Part shown: positions 8,233-16,473 of the stretch, in pieces
How positions within the stretch are numbered: the stretch's first letter is position 1
Layout: each line of letters begins with the position of its first letter
Assembly: GCA_017453325.1 (NCBI GenBank)
Contig: JAFTKK010000062.1
Coordinates: 1-44,572, forward strand
Direction: 5' to 3'
Length of the DNA: 44,572 bases
DNA from: Clostridia bacterium
Lineage (GTDB): Bacteria > Bacillota > Clostridia > Oscillospirales > CAG-272
Position numbers and translations under genes: made by a program
Notes under the pieces: model-generated
Databases searched by the model: none
Told to the model about the DNA's origin: nothing
What the model saw: only the letters and a program-made list of their open reading frames with translations

Positions 8233-8328
8233 AAGGGTGGAACGGATATCGCGGACGGCGGCGCGCGGTGCGCTCGGCTGCTCCCGACGTCTGTGTGTCC
8301 TTGATTTTGGAAAGGAGAGCCTTTTTTG

Positions 8329-8538
8329 ATGGGTATGTTGACAACGATCGCAACCGGTGCGGTTGCGGTCTTGGTTGCCGTATTGGCGGTTTATCTTGCC
8401 CTGCGCGTGCTGGGAAAGATCGCCAAGATCGTGATTGCCGTGGTGGCGTTCGCGCTGATTTTGTGGCTGCTGTTTTCCGGCCGCGGCATACTGAACGATC
8501 TGCTGCCCTTGGCGGGGCTTGGCGTGTCTTTGCTCTGA
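8329..8538 (+). CDS. Small membrane protein, unknown
   Basis: 69-residue hydrophobic protein that I do not recognise. It is almost entirely two membrane segments (about 4-25 and 29-50 in MLTTIATGAVAVLVAVLAVY... and IVIAVVAFALILWLLF), with a short basic turn (RVLGKIAK) between them and a hydrophobic tail. AAAGGAG lies at 8311-8317. The start is either ATG 8329 or the adjacent in-frame TTG at 8326, which has the better spacing (70 residues). It has its own promoter and is followed by a strong hairpin before miaA. Real-gene evidence is the ribosome site, the coherent topology and its own transcription unit. Confidence 0.6.
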   Translation: MGMLTTIATGAVAVLVAVLAVYLALRVLGKIAKIVIAVVAFALILWLLFSGRGILNDLLPLAGLGVSLL

Positions 8539-8556
8539 TGGCACACGCGGTACTTT

Positions 8557-8588
8557 GCCGTTGCCCGTTCGCGGGCAACGGCATTTTT
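8557..8588 (+). terminator. Hairpin terminator or attenuator before miaA
   Basis: A perfect 11-base-pair stem (GCCGTTGCCCG with CGGGCAACGGC) has a TTCG loop and is followed by ATTTTT. The short T-run may permit some readthrough into miaA, whose ribosome site starts only two bases later. Confidence 0.7.
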
Positions 8589-8608
8589 GAAAGGAGGGTG
8601 AACGGGTC

Positions 8609-9553
8609 TTGAAAAAGCCACGTATCTTGGCGATCGTCGGCCCCACGGCGAGTGGAAAATCCGCGCTGGCAGAGGCGCTGGCGCTGCGCCTTGGGGGCGA
8701 GATCGTTTCCTGTGATTCCATGCAGGTCTATCGCGGCATGGATATTGGCACGGCTAAGCCGAGCGCGGCCGAGCAGGCGCGTGTGCGCTACCATCTGATC
8801 GACGAGGTGGAGCCCACGCAGGAGTTTTCAATGGTGGAGTATCTGGTGGCCGCGGAGCGTGCGGTGCAGGATATTTTGTCGCGAGGAAGGCTGCCTATTT
8901 TTTGCGGCGGTACGGGCCTGTACCTTGACGCCTTTTTGCGGGGTATGCCCGAATCACCGGGCGGCGATCCCGCCCTGCGCGCCGAGCTGACGGCGTTGGC
9001 CGAAAAAGAGGGCGCCGAGGCGCTGCACGCGGCGCTTGGTGAGGTCGACCCCGAAAGTGCTGCGGCGACCCATCCCTCCAACGTGCGCCGCGTGGTACGC
9101 GCGCTCGAAATTTACCGCACCACGGGTGTGACAAAGGCCGAATGGGACAGACGCTCCCGCGAGCTGCCGATGCGCTATGACGCCACGGTGCTCTATCTTT
9201 GCTATGAGGATCGCGAGCTGCTTTACCGCCGCATTGACAGCCGTGTGGACGAGATGCTGCAGGCGGGGCTTCTCGCCGAGACCGAGGCGCTCTGCGCACG
9301 GGGCGTTTTTGAGGCCTCGGGTACTGCGGCTGCGGCAATCGGCTACAAGGAGCTGCTGCCTTATTTGCGCGGGGAGTGCGAGCTGGGGGCCGCGACAGAG
9401 CAGCTGAAAATGGCCACGCGGCGCTATGCAAAGCGGCAGATCACGTGGTTCTCTGCCAAGCCGTACGTCACGCGGATCGTGATGGATGATGCGGGTTCCT
9501 TGCGAAATTTTGAAGAAATTGTAAACAATGCAATGGGGCTTGTGCTTTCTTAA
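8609..9553 (+). CDS. miaA: tRNA dimethylallyltransferase
   Basis: Adds the dimethylallyl group to N6 of A37 in tRNAs reading UNN codons. 314 residues, normal. The P-loop GPTASGKS is at 11-18. DSMQVYRGMDIGTAKPS (about 36-52) is the family signature, DEVEPTQEFSMVEYL follows, and FCGGTGLYLDAFLRG (about 98-112) is the conserved prenyl/tRNA site. The start is TTG at 8609, the only start that fits the strong AAGGAGG (8591-8597); MKKPRILAIVGPT is the normal N-terminus. A recognisable promoter for the next gene overlaps its 3' end. Confidence 0.96.
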   Translation: MKKPRILAIVGPTASGKSALAEALALRLGGEIVSCDSMQVYRGMDIGTAKPSAAEQARVRYHLIDEVEPTQEFSMVEYLVAAERAVQDILSRGRLPIFCGGTGLYLDAFLRGMPESPGGDPALRAELTALAEKEGAEALHAALGEVDPESAAATHPSNVRRVVRALEIYRTTGVTKAEWDRRSRELPMRYDATVLYLCYEDRELLYRRIDSRVDEMLQAGLLAETEALCARGVFEASGTAAAAIGYKELLPYLRGECELGAATEQLKMATRRYAKRQITWFSAKPYVTRIVMDDAGSLRNFEEIVNNAMGLVLS

Positions 9554-9568
9554 CTTGTGTGTTATAAT
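9540..9568 (+). promoter_or_regulatory. Promoter ahead of the HlyD-like/yggS/sepF operon
   Basis: TTGTGC (9540-9545) and TATAAT (9563-9568) have a 17-base spacer. It overlaps the end of miaA and lies 47 bases ahead of the HlyD-like start. Confidence 0.7.
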
Positions 9569-9615
9569 ATAATATCATTATTATGCGCGCATTGCGCATA
9601 CGAGGAGGGGTGTGT

Positions 9616-10818
9616 ATGGCCAAAAGGCGCAAGGGTCGCGGTGTGCGGCGTTTTTTGCAGCTGATTGCAATCTTCATGCTCTCCTCTTTGCTTGTGGGCA
9701 TTCTGTCCTTTGAGGCAGCCCGCACCGAGGCGGCCATGTGCCGCGAGGCGGCCACCCTCACCACGCTGAGCAGGACCGTTTGTGCAACGGGATACGTTTT
9801 CCGACAGGAAACGGTGGTCACGAGTGCCTACAGCGGCCCCGTGCTCTACGGCGCGGCGGACGGCACCGCCCTTGTGGCGGGTGACACGCTTGCCTCGGTA
9901 TACGTCGGTACGGGGGGCACCTCGCTGCGTGACGATGCCGCCGTGCTGCAGGCAGAGATCGCGCGGCTGCAGGCGCTGGATGCCACGGGTCCCGTGCCGG
10001 ACTATTACGGCGCGTATACATCCCTGATGTCCTCGCTTTCCTGCGGCAACACGCGCGACACGGCCGAGGCCAAAGCCACCCTGCAGGCAGCCCTTTCGCT
10101 GCACGCGGTACAGGGAACGGATGCGGCGCTGCGTGCCGCCAAGATCGCGCAGCTGCAGGTAGAGCTTGAAAAAATCATTCCCGCGGGCACGGCCAGTGAA
10201 ACGGTCAAGGCACCCGTGGACGGCGTGTTTTACGCCAATACCGACGGATACGAAACCGTGTTTTCCTTCGCGGCGCTCGACAGCCTGACGCCCGGCGGTC
10301 TGCGCGCCCTGCTGGCATCCCCGCAGGATACGGCAGCGGCGGTCGGCAAGCTTGTTTGCCCCGACGTGTGGTATCTGGCGGTGCCCGCCGATGGGGAGCG
10401 TGCGGCGGCTTTCCTTGCAGGCAACACCTATACGGCGCACCTTGCGCGCACAAACGAGACCGTGATGCTCACGCTTGACCGCATCACCGATGCCGATGCC
10501 GAGGGCGAGCTGCTGCTCATCTTCCGCGCGACGGGTCACACACCGCCTGCCGATATGGCACGTTGTGCCGAGGTGGAGATCGTGACGGGGAGCGTGACGG
10601 GGCTTTGGGTCCCGCAGATCGCGCTGCGTGAGGAGGACGGCAGCTACGGCGTGCTGGTCGATCACGGCGGCGTGGCGGCCTACCGTAAGATCGAGCCACT
10701 CTTGATGCAGGATGGCTATTGTCTTGCGGCACAGATTGCAAACGAGGCGTATTTGCAGACGGGGGAGTGGATTTTGGTGACCCACCGTCGCATATACAGC
10801 GGAAAGGCACTGAAATGA
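9616..10818 (+). CDS. HlyD-like membrane protein of the sepF cluster
   Basis: 400-residue protein. The start at 9616 has GAGGAGGGG upstream; an in-frame ATG 33 bases earlier has none. A basic N-terminus (MAKRRKGRGVRR) is followed by one membrane helix (about 13-33) and an extracytoplasmic region. That region has a beta-rich biotinyl-lipoyl-like half (VCATGYVFRQETVV...), a helical stretch at about 105-190 and a second beta half (TVKAPVDGVFYANTDGYE). This is the layout of HlyD-type adaptors, and such proteins are often annotated next to yggS-sepF in Clostridia. A cell-envelope or division role is inferred from position only. Its stop overlaps the yggS start by four bases (ATGA). Confidence 0.75.
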   Translation: MAKRRKGRGVRRFLQLIAIFMLSSLLVGILSFEAARTEAAMCREAATLTTLSRTVCATGYVFRQETVVTSAYSGPVLYGAADGTALVAGDTLASVYVGTGGTSLRDDAAVLQAEIARLQALDATGPVPDYYGAYTSLMSSLSCGNTRDTAEAKATLQAALSLHAVQGTDAALRAAKIAQLQVELEKIIPAGTASETVKAPVDGVFYANTDGYETVFSFAALDSLTPGGLRALLASPQDTAAAVGKLVCPDVWYLAVPADGERAAAFLAGNTYTAHLARTNETVMLTLDRITDADAEGELLLIFRATGHTPPADMARCAEVEIVTGSVTGLWVPQIALREEDGSYGVLVDHGGVAAYRKIEPLLMQDGYCLAAQIANEAYLQTGEWILVTHRRIYSGKALK

Positions 10819-11510
10819 GCAGCTATATCGAAAAAAATCTTGAGGATGTAAAAGACGCGCTGCGCCTGGCGGAGCAGGCTGCGGGACGAGAGGGAAAGAC
10901 CACGCTGATCGCCGCGGTGAAATATGCCGACGACGCTGAGCTGCAGGAGCTGCTCTCGCGCGGCATTGGCGACGTGGGTGAAAACCGCGTGCAGCAGCTG
11001 CTGGCGCATCTGCCCGTTTATGAAGCATATCAGCCGCGTATCCATTTCATCGGAACGCTGCAGAAAAATAAGATCAAGTACATCATCGACAAGGTGTATG
11101 CCATTCATTCCGTCGATACCGCCGAGCTGGCTGCGGCCATTGAAAAGCACGCGGCGGCAAAAAATCTCACGGTGCGCGTGTTTGCGGAAGTGAACATCGC
11201 CCGCGAGGAGGCAAAAAGCGGTGCACTCCCCGAGGAGCTGGCGGCACTCTGCCGCGCCATTACCGCGCTGCCGCACCTGCAGCTTGCGGGTGTGATGACC
11301 ATGGCACCGAAATGCACAAGGGCAAGCGACTATCGCGCGTATTTTGCCGAGGTGAGGTCGCTGGCCGCCGATATCTGGCGTGAGCTGGAGCTGTCGGGTG
11401 AGCCGCTGCTCTCGATGGGCATGTCGGAAAGCTTTGCCGAGGCCGTGGCCGAGGGCACCGATTACGTGCGCGTCGGCAGGCGCTTTTTTACCAAGGAAGA
11501 ACAAAAATAA
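10815..11510 (+). CDS. YggS/PLPBP pyridoxal-phosphate homeostasis protein
   Basis: Single-domain PLP-binding protein of the alanine racemase-like barrel fold, 231 residues. It is known in other bacteria for vitamin B6 and amino-acid balance, without clear catalysis. Lys36 in IAAVKYAD is the expected PLP lysine. GDVGENRVQQLL (about 54-65), HFIGTLQKNKIKY (about 79-91) and SMGMSESFAEAVAEGTDYVRVG near the C-terminus (about 200-221) are the family motifs; the Gly-Thr-Leu-Gln-Lys-Asn block is standard. ATG 10815 overlaps the upstream stop and is preceded by GGAAAGG. The order yggS-sepF-yggT-ylmH is conserved in Firmicutes. Confidence 0.95.
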   Translation: MSSYIEKNLEDVKDALRLAEQAAGREGKTTLIAAVKYADDAELQELLSRGIGDVGENRVQQLLAHLPVYEAYQPRIHFIGTLQKNKIKYIIDKVYAIHSVDTAELAAAIEKHAAAKNLTVRVFAEVNIAREEAKSGALPEELAALCRAITALPHLQLAGVMTMAPKCTRASDYRAYFAEVRSLAADIWRELELSGEPLLSMGMSESFAEAVAEGTDYVRVGRRFFTKEEQK

Positions 11511-11537
11511 AAGAAATACATAACATTGGAGGAACTT

Positions 11538-11960
11538 ATGAAAAACCCTTTTGCAAAGAACAAGAGAAACGACTACGAGAGCTACGAGGACTACGATAAC
11601 GGCTTCTACCACGGTGACGAGGACGAGGAAGACGGCGTTGTGGACGATCTCGAGGCCGAGCAGGAAAGACTGCCTGCCAAGCGCCCCTCGGAGAGCGCTG
11701 CTACCGGCAACCGCCTGAAGGTCGTAAAGCCCCACAACTATGACGACGGCCCTGCGATCGTGGGCTATCTCATGGACGGCCACACCGTTGTGATGAATAT
11801 TGAGGAGCTGGAGCGTCCTGCCGCTATGCGCTTGATCGACTTCCTGCTCGGTGCACTTGAGGTGCTTGACGGCGAGTTCCGCCGTGTGACCAAGACCACG
11901 CTGGTGCTCTCTCCCCGCTGCGGTGAGGTGACCGGTGAGGACGAGGAAGACGAGGAATAA
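11538..11960 (+). CDS. sepF: Cell division protein SepF
   Basis: FtsZ-associated membrane-tethering division protein, 140 residues. The start at 11538 is chosen for the GGAGGAACTT spacing. An N-terminal segment (MKNPFAKNKRND) precedes a very acidic linker (about 15-45), then the SepF fold at about 55-130 with KVVKPHNYDDGPAIVGYL, LERPAAMRLIDFLLGA (FtsZ-contact helix) and LVLSPRCGEV. The short acidic tail EDEEDEE is unusual but simple. It sits in its canonical place between yggS and yggT. Confidence 0.95.
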   Translation: MKNPFAKNKRNDYESYEDYDNGFYHGDEDEEDGVVDDLEAEQERLPAKRPSESAATGNRLKVVKPHNYDDGPAIVGYLMDGHTVVMNIEELERPAAMRLIDFLLGALEVLDGEFRRVTKTTLVLSPRCGEVTGEDEEDEE

Positions 11961-11994
11961 TACATTTCACGAGGGGTAAGAAAGGAGGTATGGC

Positions 11995-12267
11995 ATGGAT
12001 CTGCTGGTCACTCTGATCGCAGGCACGGTGCAAGCGCTGCTGTCGCTTACCGAGCTCTGCTTTTTGGCTCGTGCCATACTGTCTTTGTTTCCCCTGTCGG
12101 AGGACAATCCGTTTCTGGTCATCACGGCGATGGTGACCGAGCCGATCATCCTGCCCTTCCGCACGCTCTTTGACCGCTTTGGCTGGTTTCAAAACTCTCC
12201 CCTTGACATTCCGTTTTTCGTGGCGTTTTTGTTCGTCCAGATGCTGGGCGTGCTGCTGTTGCTGTGA
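11995..12267 (+). CDS. YggT family membrane protein
   Basis: 90-residue inner-membrane protein with two hydrophobic segments (about 3-30 and 66-90) and the conserved motif FLARAILSLFP...PFLVITAMVTEPIILPFRTL. AAGGAGG precedes the ATG. YggT proteins lie beside yggS/sepF in many bacteria and are linked to membrane or division functions, though the molecular role is not settled. The stop shares one base with the next start (TGATG). Confidence 0.93.
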   Translation: MDLLVTLIAGTVQALLSLTELCFLARAILSLFPLSEDNPFLVITAMVTEPIILPFRTLFDRFGWFQNSPLDIPFFVAFLFVQMLGVLLLL

Positions 12268-13058
12268 TGCTTATGACGGAAAAGGATGAGCTGACGCTCC
12301 TCGCGCGCGCCCGCGATCTCTTGGCGCGCGCCGAACGGGGCGAGGTATGCCACACGCCCTTTCTCACGCCCCGTGAGCAAAAGCTGCTGGCGCGCGGACT
12401 GGGTGCGGCAAATGCCTGCACGCTACAGGACGGCGGTTATCCCGCCGCCGAGCGAAAGCGCGTGTTTTTTCTCCCCGAGTACATCACCTGCCTTGAGGGA
12501 GAGCTGCGCGACGGGCTGCTGGCCGAGCCGCGCGCCGAGGCGCTTTGTGCGGTATCGGTGAAGGGAAGCGGCTACCGTGCGCTTTCACACCGCGATTATC
12601 TCGGTGCGGTCTTAAACCTTGGCATTGAGCGCGACGCCATCGGCGATATTTGCGTGCTGCCAACGGGCGAGGCCGTGCTGTTTTGTGACCGCGTGATCGC
12701 GGACTTCCTTTTCGAAAATCTCACGCGCGTGGCGCGGGACGCCGTGACGGTGGCCCCCGCCGTGCTGCCGCCCGATTTTGACGGCGGTCGCACCTTTGCC
12801 CCGATGAGCGACACCGTCGCTTCTCCGCGTGCCGATGCCGTGGTGGCGGCGCTTTGCAATCTTGCGCGCGAGCGCGCGCAGGCGCTGTTTGCGCAAGGGG
12901 CGGTGGAGCTCGATTACGAGCCCCTTGAAAAATATGACCGCGAGGTGCCCGAGGGCGCTACCCTCACCGTGCGCGGCCACGGTAAATTTATTGTCCGTGC
13001 CCTTTCGGACAAAACCAAAAAGGGTCGCTTCCGCCTTTTGGCGGATCGCTATCTTTGA
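12267..13058 (+). CDS. ylmH: YlmH-family S4-domain RNA-binding protein
   Basis: 263-residue cytoplasmic protein. The N-terminal region includes the family pattern LTPREQKLLAR (about 31-41) and FLPEYI (about 66-71). The central part carries SHRDYLGAVLNLGIERDAIGDI (about 108-129). A C-terminal S4 domain (about 185-262) ends in the YlmH-type GHGKFIVRALSDKTKKGRFRL. YlmH binds RNA/ribosomes and has been linked to division gene clusters and, in Bacillus, to ribosome rescue. ATG 12267 overlaps the yggT stop; an alternative ATG lies two codons on. Confidence 0.9.
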   Translation: MLMTEKDELTLLARARDLLARAERGEVCHTPFLTPREQKLLARGLGAANACTLQDGGYPAAERKRVFFLPEYITCLEGELRDGLLAEPRAEALCAVSVKGSGYRALSHRDYLGAVLNLGIERDAIGDICVLPTGEAVLFCDRVIADFLFENLTRVARDAVTVAPAVLPPDFDGGRTFAPMSDTVASPRADAVVAALCNLARERAQALFAQGAVELDYEPLEKYDREVPEGATLTVRGHGKFIVRALSDKTKKGRFRLLADRYL

Positions 13059-13095
13059 TTTCAGTTTAGTGAACATACAGGAGTACAAAAAGATC

Positions 13096-15885
13096 ATGGC
13101 AAAAGATTACAGTGCATCGCTCAATCTCCCCAATACCACCTTTGCAATGCGTGCCGAGCTGCCCAAGCGCGAGCCGCTGATGCTGGATTATTGGAAGGAG
13201 ATCGGGCTCTACGACCGTATGCAGGAGGTACGCGCGGGCAAGCCCACGTTCGTGCTGCATGACGGCCCCCCCTTCTCAAACGGCAACATCCACATGGGTC
13301 ACGCCCTCAATAAGATCCTCAAGGACTTTATCAACAAGTCGCGCAGCATGATGGGCTATCGCGCGCCCTATATTCCGGGTTGGGATAACCACGGTATGCC
13401 GATTGAGAGTGCCATCATCAAGAAGAATAAGCTCGACCGCAAGCGTATGTCGGTTTCGGAGTTCCGTTCCGCCTGCCACCAGTTTGCACAGAACTTTGTT
13501 GACGTGCAGATGGGGCAATTCAAGCGTCTTGGCATCACGGGCGACTGGGATCACCCCTACCTCACCATGGCGCCCGAGTTTGAGGCGCGCGAGGTGCGCG
13601 TGTTCGGCGAGATGTATAAGAAGGGCTACATTTACAAGGGTCTGAAGCCCGTTTACTGGTGCCCGAAGGATGAGACGGCCCTGGCTGAGGCCGAGATCGA
13701 ATACCAGACCGATGCCTGCACCTCTATTTACGTGAAGTTCCGCGTGACCGACGACAAGGGTGTGCTTGGCGGCACCGCCCATCTTGCCAACACCTATTTT
13801 ATCATTTGGACGACAACGACCTGGACCCTGCCCGGAAACCTTGCCATTGCCCTCAATCCCGACGAGAATTACGCCGTGGTGAAGGCAGCAAACGGCGAGT
13901 GCTATATCGTGGCCGAGGCGCTGGTAGCCAAGACCATGGCTGCGGGCGGCATTACGGACTACGAGATCGTGCTCACCAAAGAGGGTAAGGACTTTGAATA
14001 CATGACCGCGCAGCATCCCTTCCTTGACCGCGCCTCGCTGATCGTGAACGCCGATTACGTTACCATGGATAGCGGTACGGGCTGCGTGCACACCGCACCC
14101 GGCTTCGGTGCCGACGACTACCAGACCTGCCGCCGCTACAACATTGACGTGCTGGTGCCCGTGGACGACCGCGGCTACCAGACCGAGGAGGCGGGCAAGT
14201 TTGCGGGCATGCGCTACGACGAAAGCAACGTGGCCATCCTTGCCGACATGAAGGAAAGCGGTGCGCTCTTTGCCAGCGAGGAGATCGAGCACGAGTATCC
14301 GCACTGCTGGCGCTGCAAATCTCCCATCATCTTCCGCGCCACTCCGCAGTGGTTCTGCTCGGTGGACGCCTTCAAGTCCGAGGCCGCAGGTGCCTGCGAC
14401 AACGTACAGTGGCTGCCCGAGTGGGGCGGCGAGCGCATCAAGTCGATGGTGCGTGAGCGTGCCGACTGGTGCATTTCCCGTCAGCGTCATTGGGGTCTGC
14501 CCATTCCCGTATTCTACTGCGAGGATTGCAAGAAGCCGATTTGTGACGACGTGACCGTGGACGCGGTGGCAAAGCTCTTTGGTGAGCAGGGCTCGAACGC
14601 TTGGTTTGAGACCGAGGCTGCCGACATTCTGCCTGCCGATTTTGTGTGCCCGCATTGCGGCGGCAAGCACTTCACCAAGGAGACCAACACGCTTGACGGT
14701 TGGTTTGACTCGGGCTCCACGCACTTCGCCGTGCTTGGCGAGGGTGAGTGGCCCGCAGACGTTTACCTTGAGGGCGCTGACCAGTATCGCGGTTGGTTCC
14801 AGTCCTCGCTGCTGACCGCCGTTGGTGCGACGGGCAAGGCAGAGGCACCCTTCCGCACCGTGCTTACCCACGGCTGGGTGGTTGACGGTGAGGGCAGAGC
14901 GATGCACAAGTCGCTCGGCAACGGTGTCGATCCGCTCGATATGATCAAAAAATACGGCGCAGACCTGCTGCGTCTCTGGGTCGCCTCCAGCGACTATCAC
15001 GTGGACGTGCGCGCCTCCGAGACCATCTTCAAGCAGCTCTCGGACGCCTACCGCAAGATCCGCAATACTGCCCGCTTCCTGCTGGCCGATCTTTACGATT
15101 TCGATCCCAAAAAGGACGCTCTGCCGATGGACGAGCTGCTTGAGATCGATCAATGGATCGTGTCCTGCATGAACGACCTTGTGAAGCGTGCAAGAGATGC
15201 TTACGACGCTTACGAGTTCCATACCATCTTCCACGACGTCAACAACTTCTGCACCGTGGAGCTCTCCAAGCTCTATATCGATATCACCAAGGATCGCGTG
15301 TATGCCGAGGCGGCAGCCTCCAAGGAAAGACGCTCCGCACAGACCGCCATGTATCACATCATCAGCGCACTCACGCGCGTGCTCGCACCGCTCATTTCCT
15401 TCACCGCTGAGGAGATCTGGCAGGCAATGCCGCGTGCCGAGGGCGACGTGGCCGAGAGTGTATTCCTCAACGATCTGCCCGCGTACGACGAGAAGCTGAC
15501 CTTCGCCGACGTGCGCGCCAAGTGGGACCGTCTCTTTGAGCTCCGTGAGCCCGTAATGAAGGCGCTTGAGGTTGCACGTGCCGATAAGCGCATCGGCAAG
15601 TCGCTTGATGCTGCCGTGACGGTATATGCGCCCGATGCCGAGGTTTATGATCTGCTCCGTGCCTTTGATGCTGAGCTGCCCACGGTATTTATCGTGTCGC
15701 AGGTCTCGCTTGTGCAGGCCGCCGTGCCCGCCGAGGCCGTGGTAGAGGATGCGCCCATCGGCGTTGCCGTGGCTGCTGCTGCGGGTGAGAAATGTGACCG
15801 CTGCTGGAATTATACCACCGAGGGTCTTGCGACCGAGGAGGACGGATGCCTTTGTCCTCGCTGCCGTCGCGTGCTTGGTAAATAA
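13096..15885 (+). CDS. ileS: Isoleucyl-tRNA synthetase
   Basis: Charges tRNA-Ile; 929 residues, full length. The HIGH-type motif is HMGH at 66-69 (PPFSNGNIHMGHALNK). The KMSKS position reads AMHKS at 602-606 (GRAMHKSLGN), keeping the second Lys and Ser but not the first Lys, a variant also common in Clostridia. An editing domain lies at about 190-400 (WTTTTWTLPGNLAIALNP). The C-terminal zinc knuckle has CDRCWNY and CPRC. The start MAKDYSASLNLP is chosen because a longer in-frame extension lies inside ylmH. No T-box is seen in the 37-base gap upstream; a strong terminator follows. Confidence 0.98.
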   Translation: MAKDYSASLNLPNTTFAMRAELPKREPLMLDYWKEIGLYDRMQEVRAGKPTFVLHDGPPFSNGNIHMGHALNKILKDFINKSRSMMGYRAPYIPGWDNHGMPIESAIIKKNKLDRKRMSVSEFRSACHQFAQNFVDVQMGQFKRLGITGDWDHPYLTMAPEFEAREVRVFGEMYKKGYIYKGLKPVYWCPKDETALAEAEIEYQTDACTSIYVKFRVTDDKGVLGGTAHLANTYFIIWTTTTWTLPGNLAIALNPDENYAVVKAANGECYIVAEALVAKTMAAGGITDYEIVLTKEGKDFEYMTAQHPFLDRASLIVNADYVTMDSGTGCVHTAPGFGADDYQTCRRYNIDVLVPVDDRGYQTEEAGKFAGMRYDESNVAILADMKESGALFASEEIEHEYPHCWRCKSPIIFRATPQWFCSVDAFKSEAAGACDNVQWLPEWGGERIKSMVRERADWCISRQRHWGLPIPVFYCEDCKKPICDDVTVDAVAKLFGEQGSNAWFETEAADILPADFVCPHCGGKHFTKETNTLDGWFDSGSTHFAVLGEGEWPADVYLEGADQYRGWFQSSLLTAVGATGKAEAPFRTVLTHGWVVDGEGRAMHKSLGNGVDPLDMIKKYGADLLRLWVASSDYHVDVRASETIFKQLSDAYRKIRNTARFLLADLYDFDPKKDALPMDELLEIDQWIVSCMNDLVKRARDAYDAYEFHTIFHDVNNFCTVELSKLYIDITKDRVYAEAAASKERRSAQTAMYHIISALTRVLAPLISFTAEEIWQAMPRAEGDVAESVFLNDLPAYDEKLTFADVRAKWDRLFELREPVMKALEVARADKRIGKSLDAAVTVYAPDAEVYDLLRAFDAELPTVFIVSQVSLVQAAVPAEAVVEDAPIGVAVAAAAGEKCDRCWNYTTEGLATEEDGCLCPRCRRVLGK

Positions 15886-15898
15886 AAAATAACGCGAG

Positions 15899-15937
15899 GT
15901 GCCGCAAATGTCGGTTTCGACACTTGCGGCACTTTTT
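15899..15937 (+). terminator. Terminator after ileS
   Basis: Stem GTGCCGCAA.TGTCG paired with CGACA.TTGCGGCAC (one internal mismatch), loop GTTT, followed by TTTTT. It lies between ileS and lspA, and the lspA ribosome site follows within a few bases, so lspA may depend on readthrough. Confidence 0.85.
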
Positions 15938-15951
15938 GAAAGGATACACAT

Positions 15952-16473
15952 ATGCTTTGGATCGTGATAACGGTTGCTGTGATCGTGGGCGTCATTGCCG
16001 TCGATCAGATCAGCAAGCTGCTCGTTCTTGCATGGCTATATGAGGATCAGGTCGTGCTGATCAAGGGCGTTTTGAATTTCACCTACGTGGAAAATCGCGG
16101 CATGGCCTTCGGGCTCTTTTCCGACCACCGTTGGGTGTTTCTCATTACTTCCACGGTCGGTATTGCCCTGATCGGCTTTTATCTGTTCCGCTTTGTCAAG
16201 CGCCCGCTGTCCCGCGTGTCGCTCGCGCTGATCGTGGGCGGCGGCATCGGCAATATGATCGATCGCGTGCGACTTGGCTTTGTGGTGGATTTTATTGATT
16301 TTTGCGCCTTTGATTTTTGGATGTGGGTCTTTAACGTGGCAGATGCCGCCGTTTGCGTGGGCGCTGCGCTTTTTGTCCTTGACGTGTTGCTTGAAATGCT
16401 TGCGGATGCCAAAAAGGCAAAGGCGGCTGCTCCCGCGCCCGAGGCGCAGGATAGCGAGGGCGGCGATGGCTGA
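15952..16473 (+). CDS. lspA: Lipoprotein signal peptidase (signal peptidase II)
   Basis: Membrane aspartyl protease that removes signal peptides from lipidated prolipoproteins. 173 residues with four predicted membrane helices (about 4-28, 62-80, 88-105, 124-152). FTYVENRGMAFG at 43-54 is the conserved box. Catalytic aspartates are Asp113 (VVDFIDF) and Asp131 (FNVADA); GNMIDR is at 100-105. The tail after residue 155 is Ala/Lys/Glu-rich and not part of the fold. AAAGGATACACAT precedes ATG. It overlaps the rluD-like start by eight bases. Confidence 0.97.
   Translation: MLWIVITVAVIVGVIAVDQISKLLVLAWLYEDQVVLIKGVLNFTYVENRGMAFGLFSDHRWVFLITSTVGIALIGFYLFRFVKRPLSRVSLALIVGGGIGNMIDRVRLGFVVDFIDFCAFDFWMWVFNVADAAVCVGAALFVLDVLLEMLADAKKAKAAAPAPEAQDSEGGDG

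Noticed and set aside
8609-9568. miaA starting from a later ATG
   Set aside because: No ATG lies before the P-loop; the TTG start at 8609 is the only one giving a normal N-terminus behind AAGGAGG.
12829-13095. N-terminal extension of ileS
   Set aside because: It overlaps ylmH, lacks a ribosome site and has no similarity to IleS; MAKDYSASLNLP is the normal start.
13276-15951. Long minus-strand open frame opposite ileS, and similar long frames opposite ilvB, ilvD, leuA and leuC
   Set aside because: They are antisense to genes with complete catalytic motifs; the proteins are His/Val/Gly-rich with no recognisable domain, a known effect of GC-rich codon use on the opposite strand.
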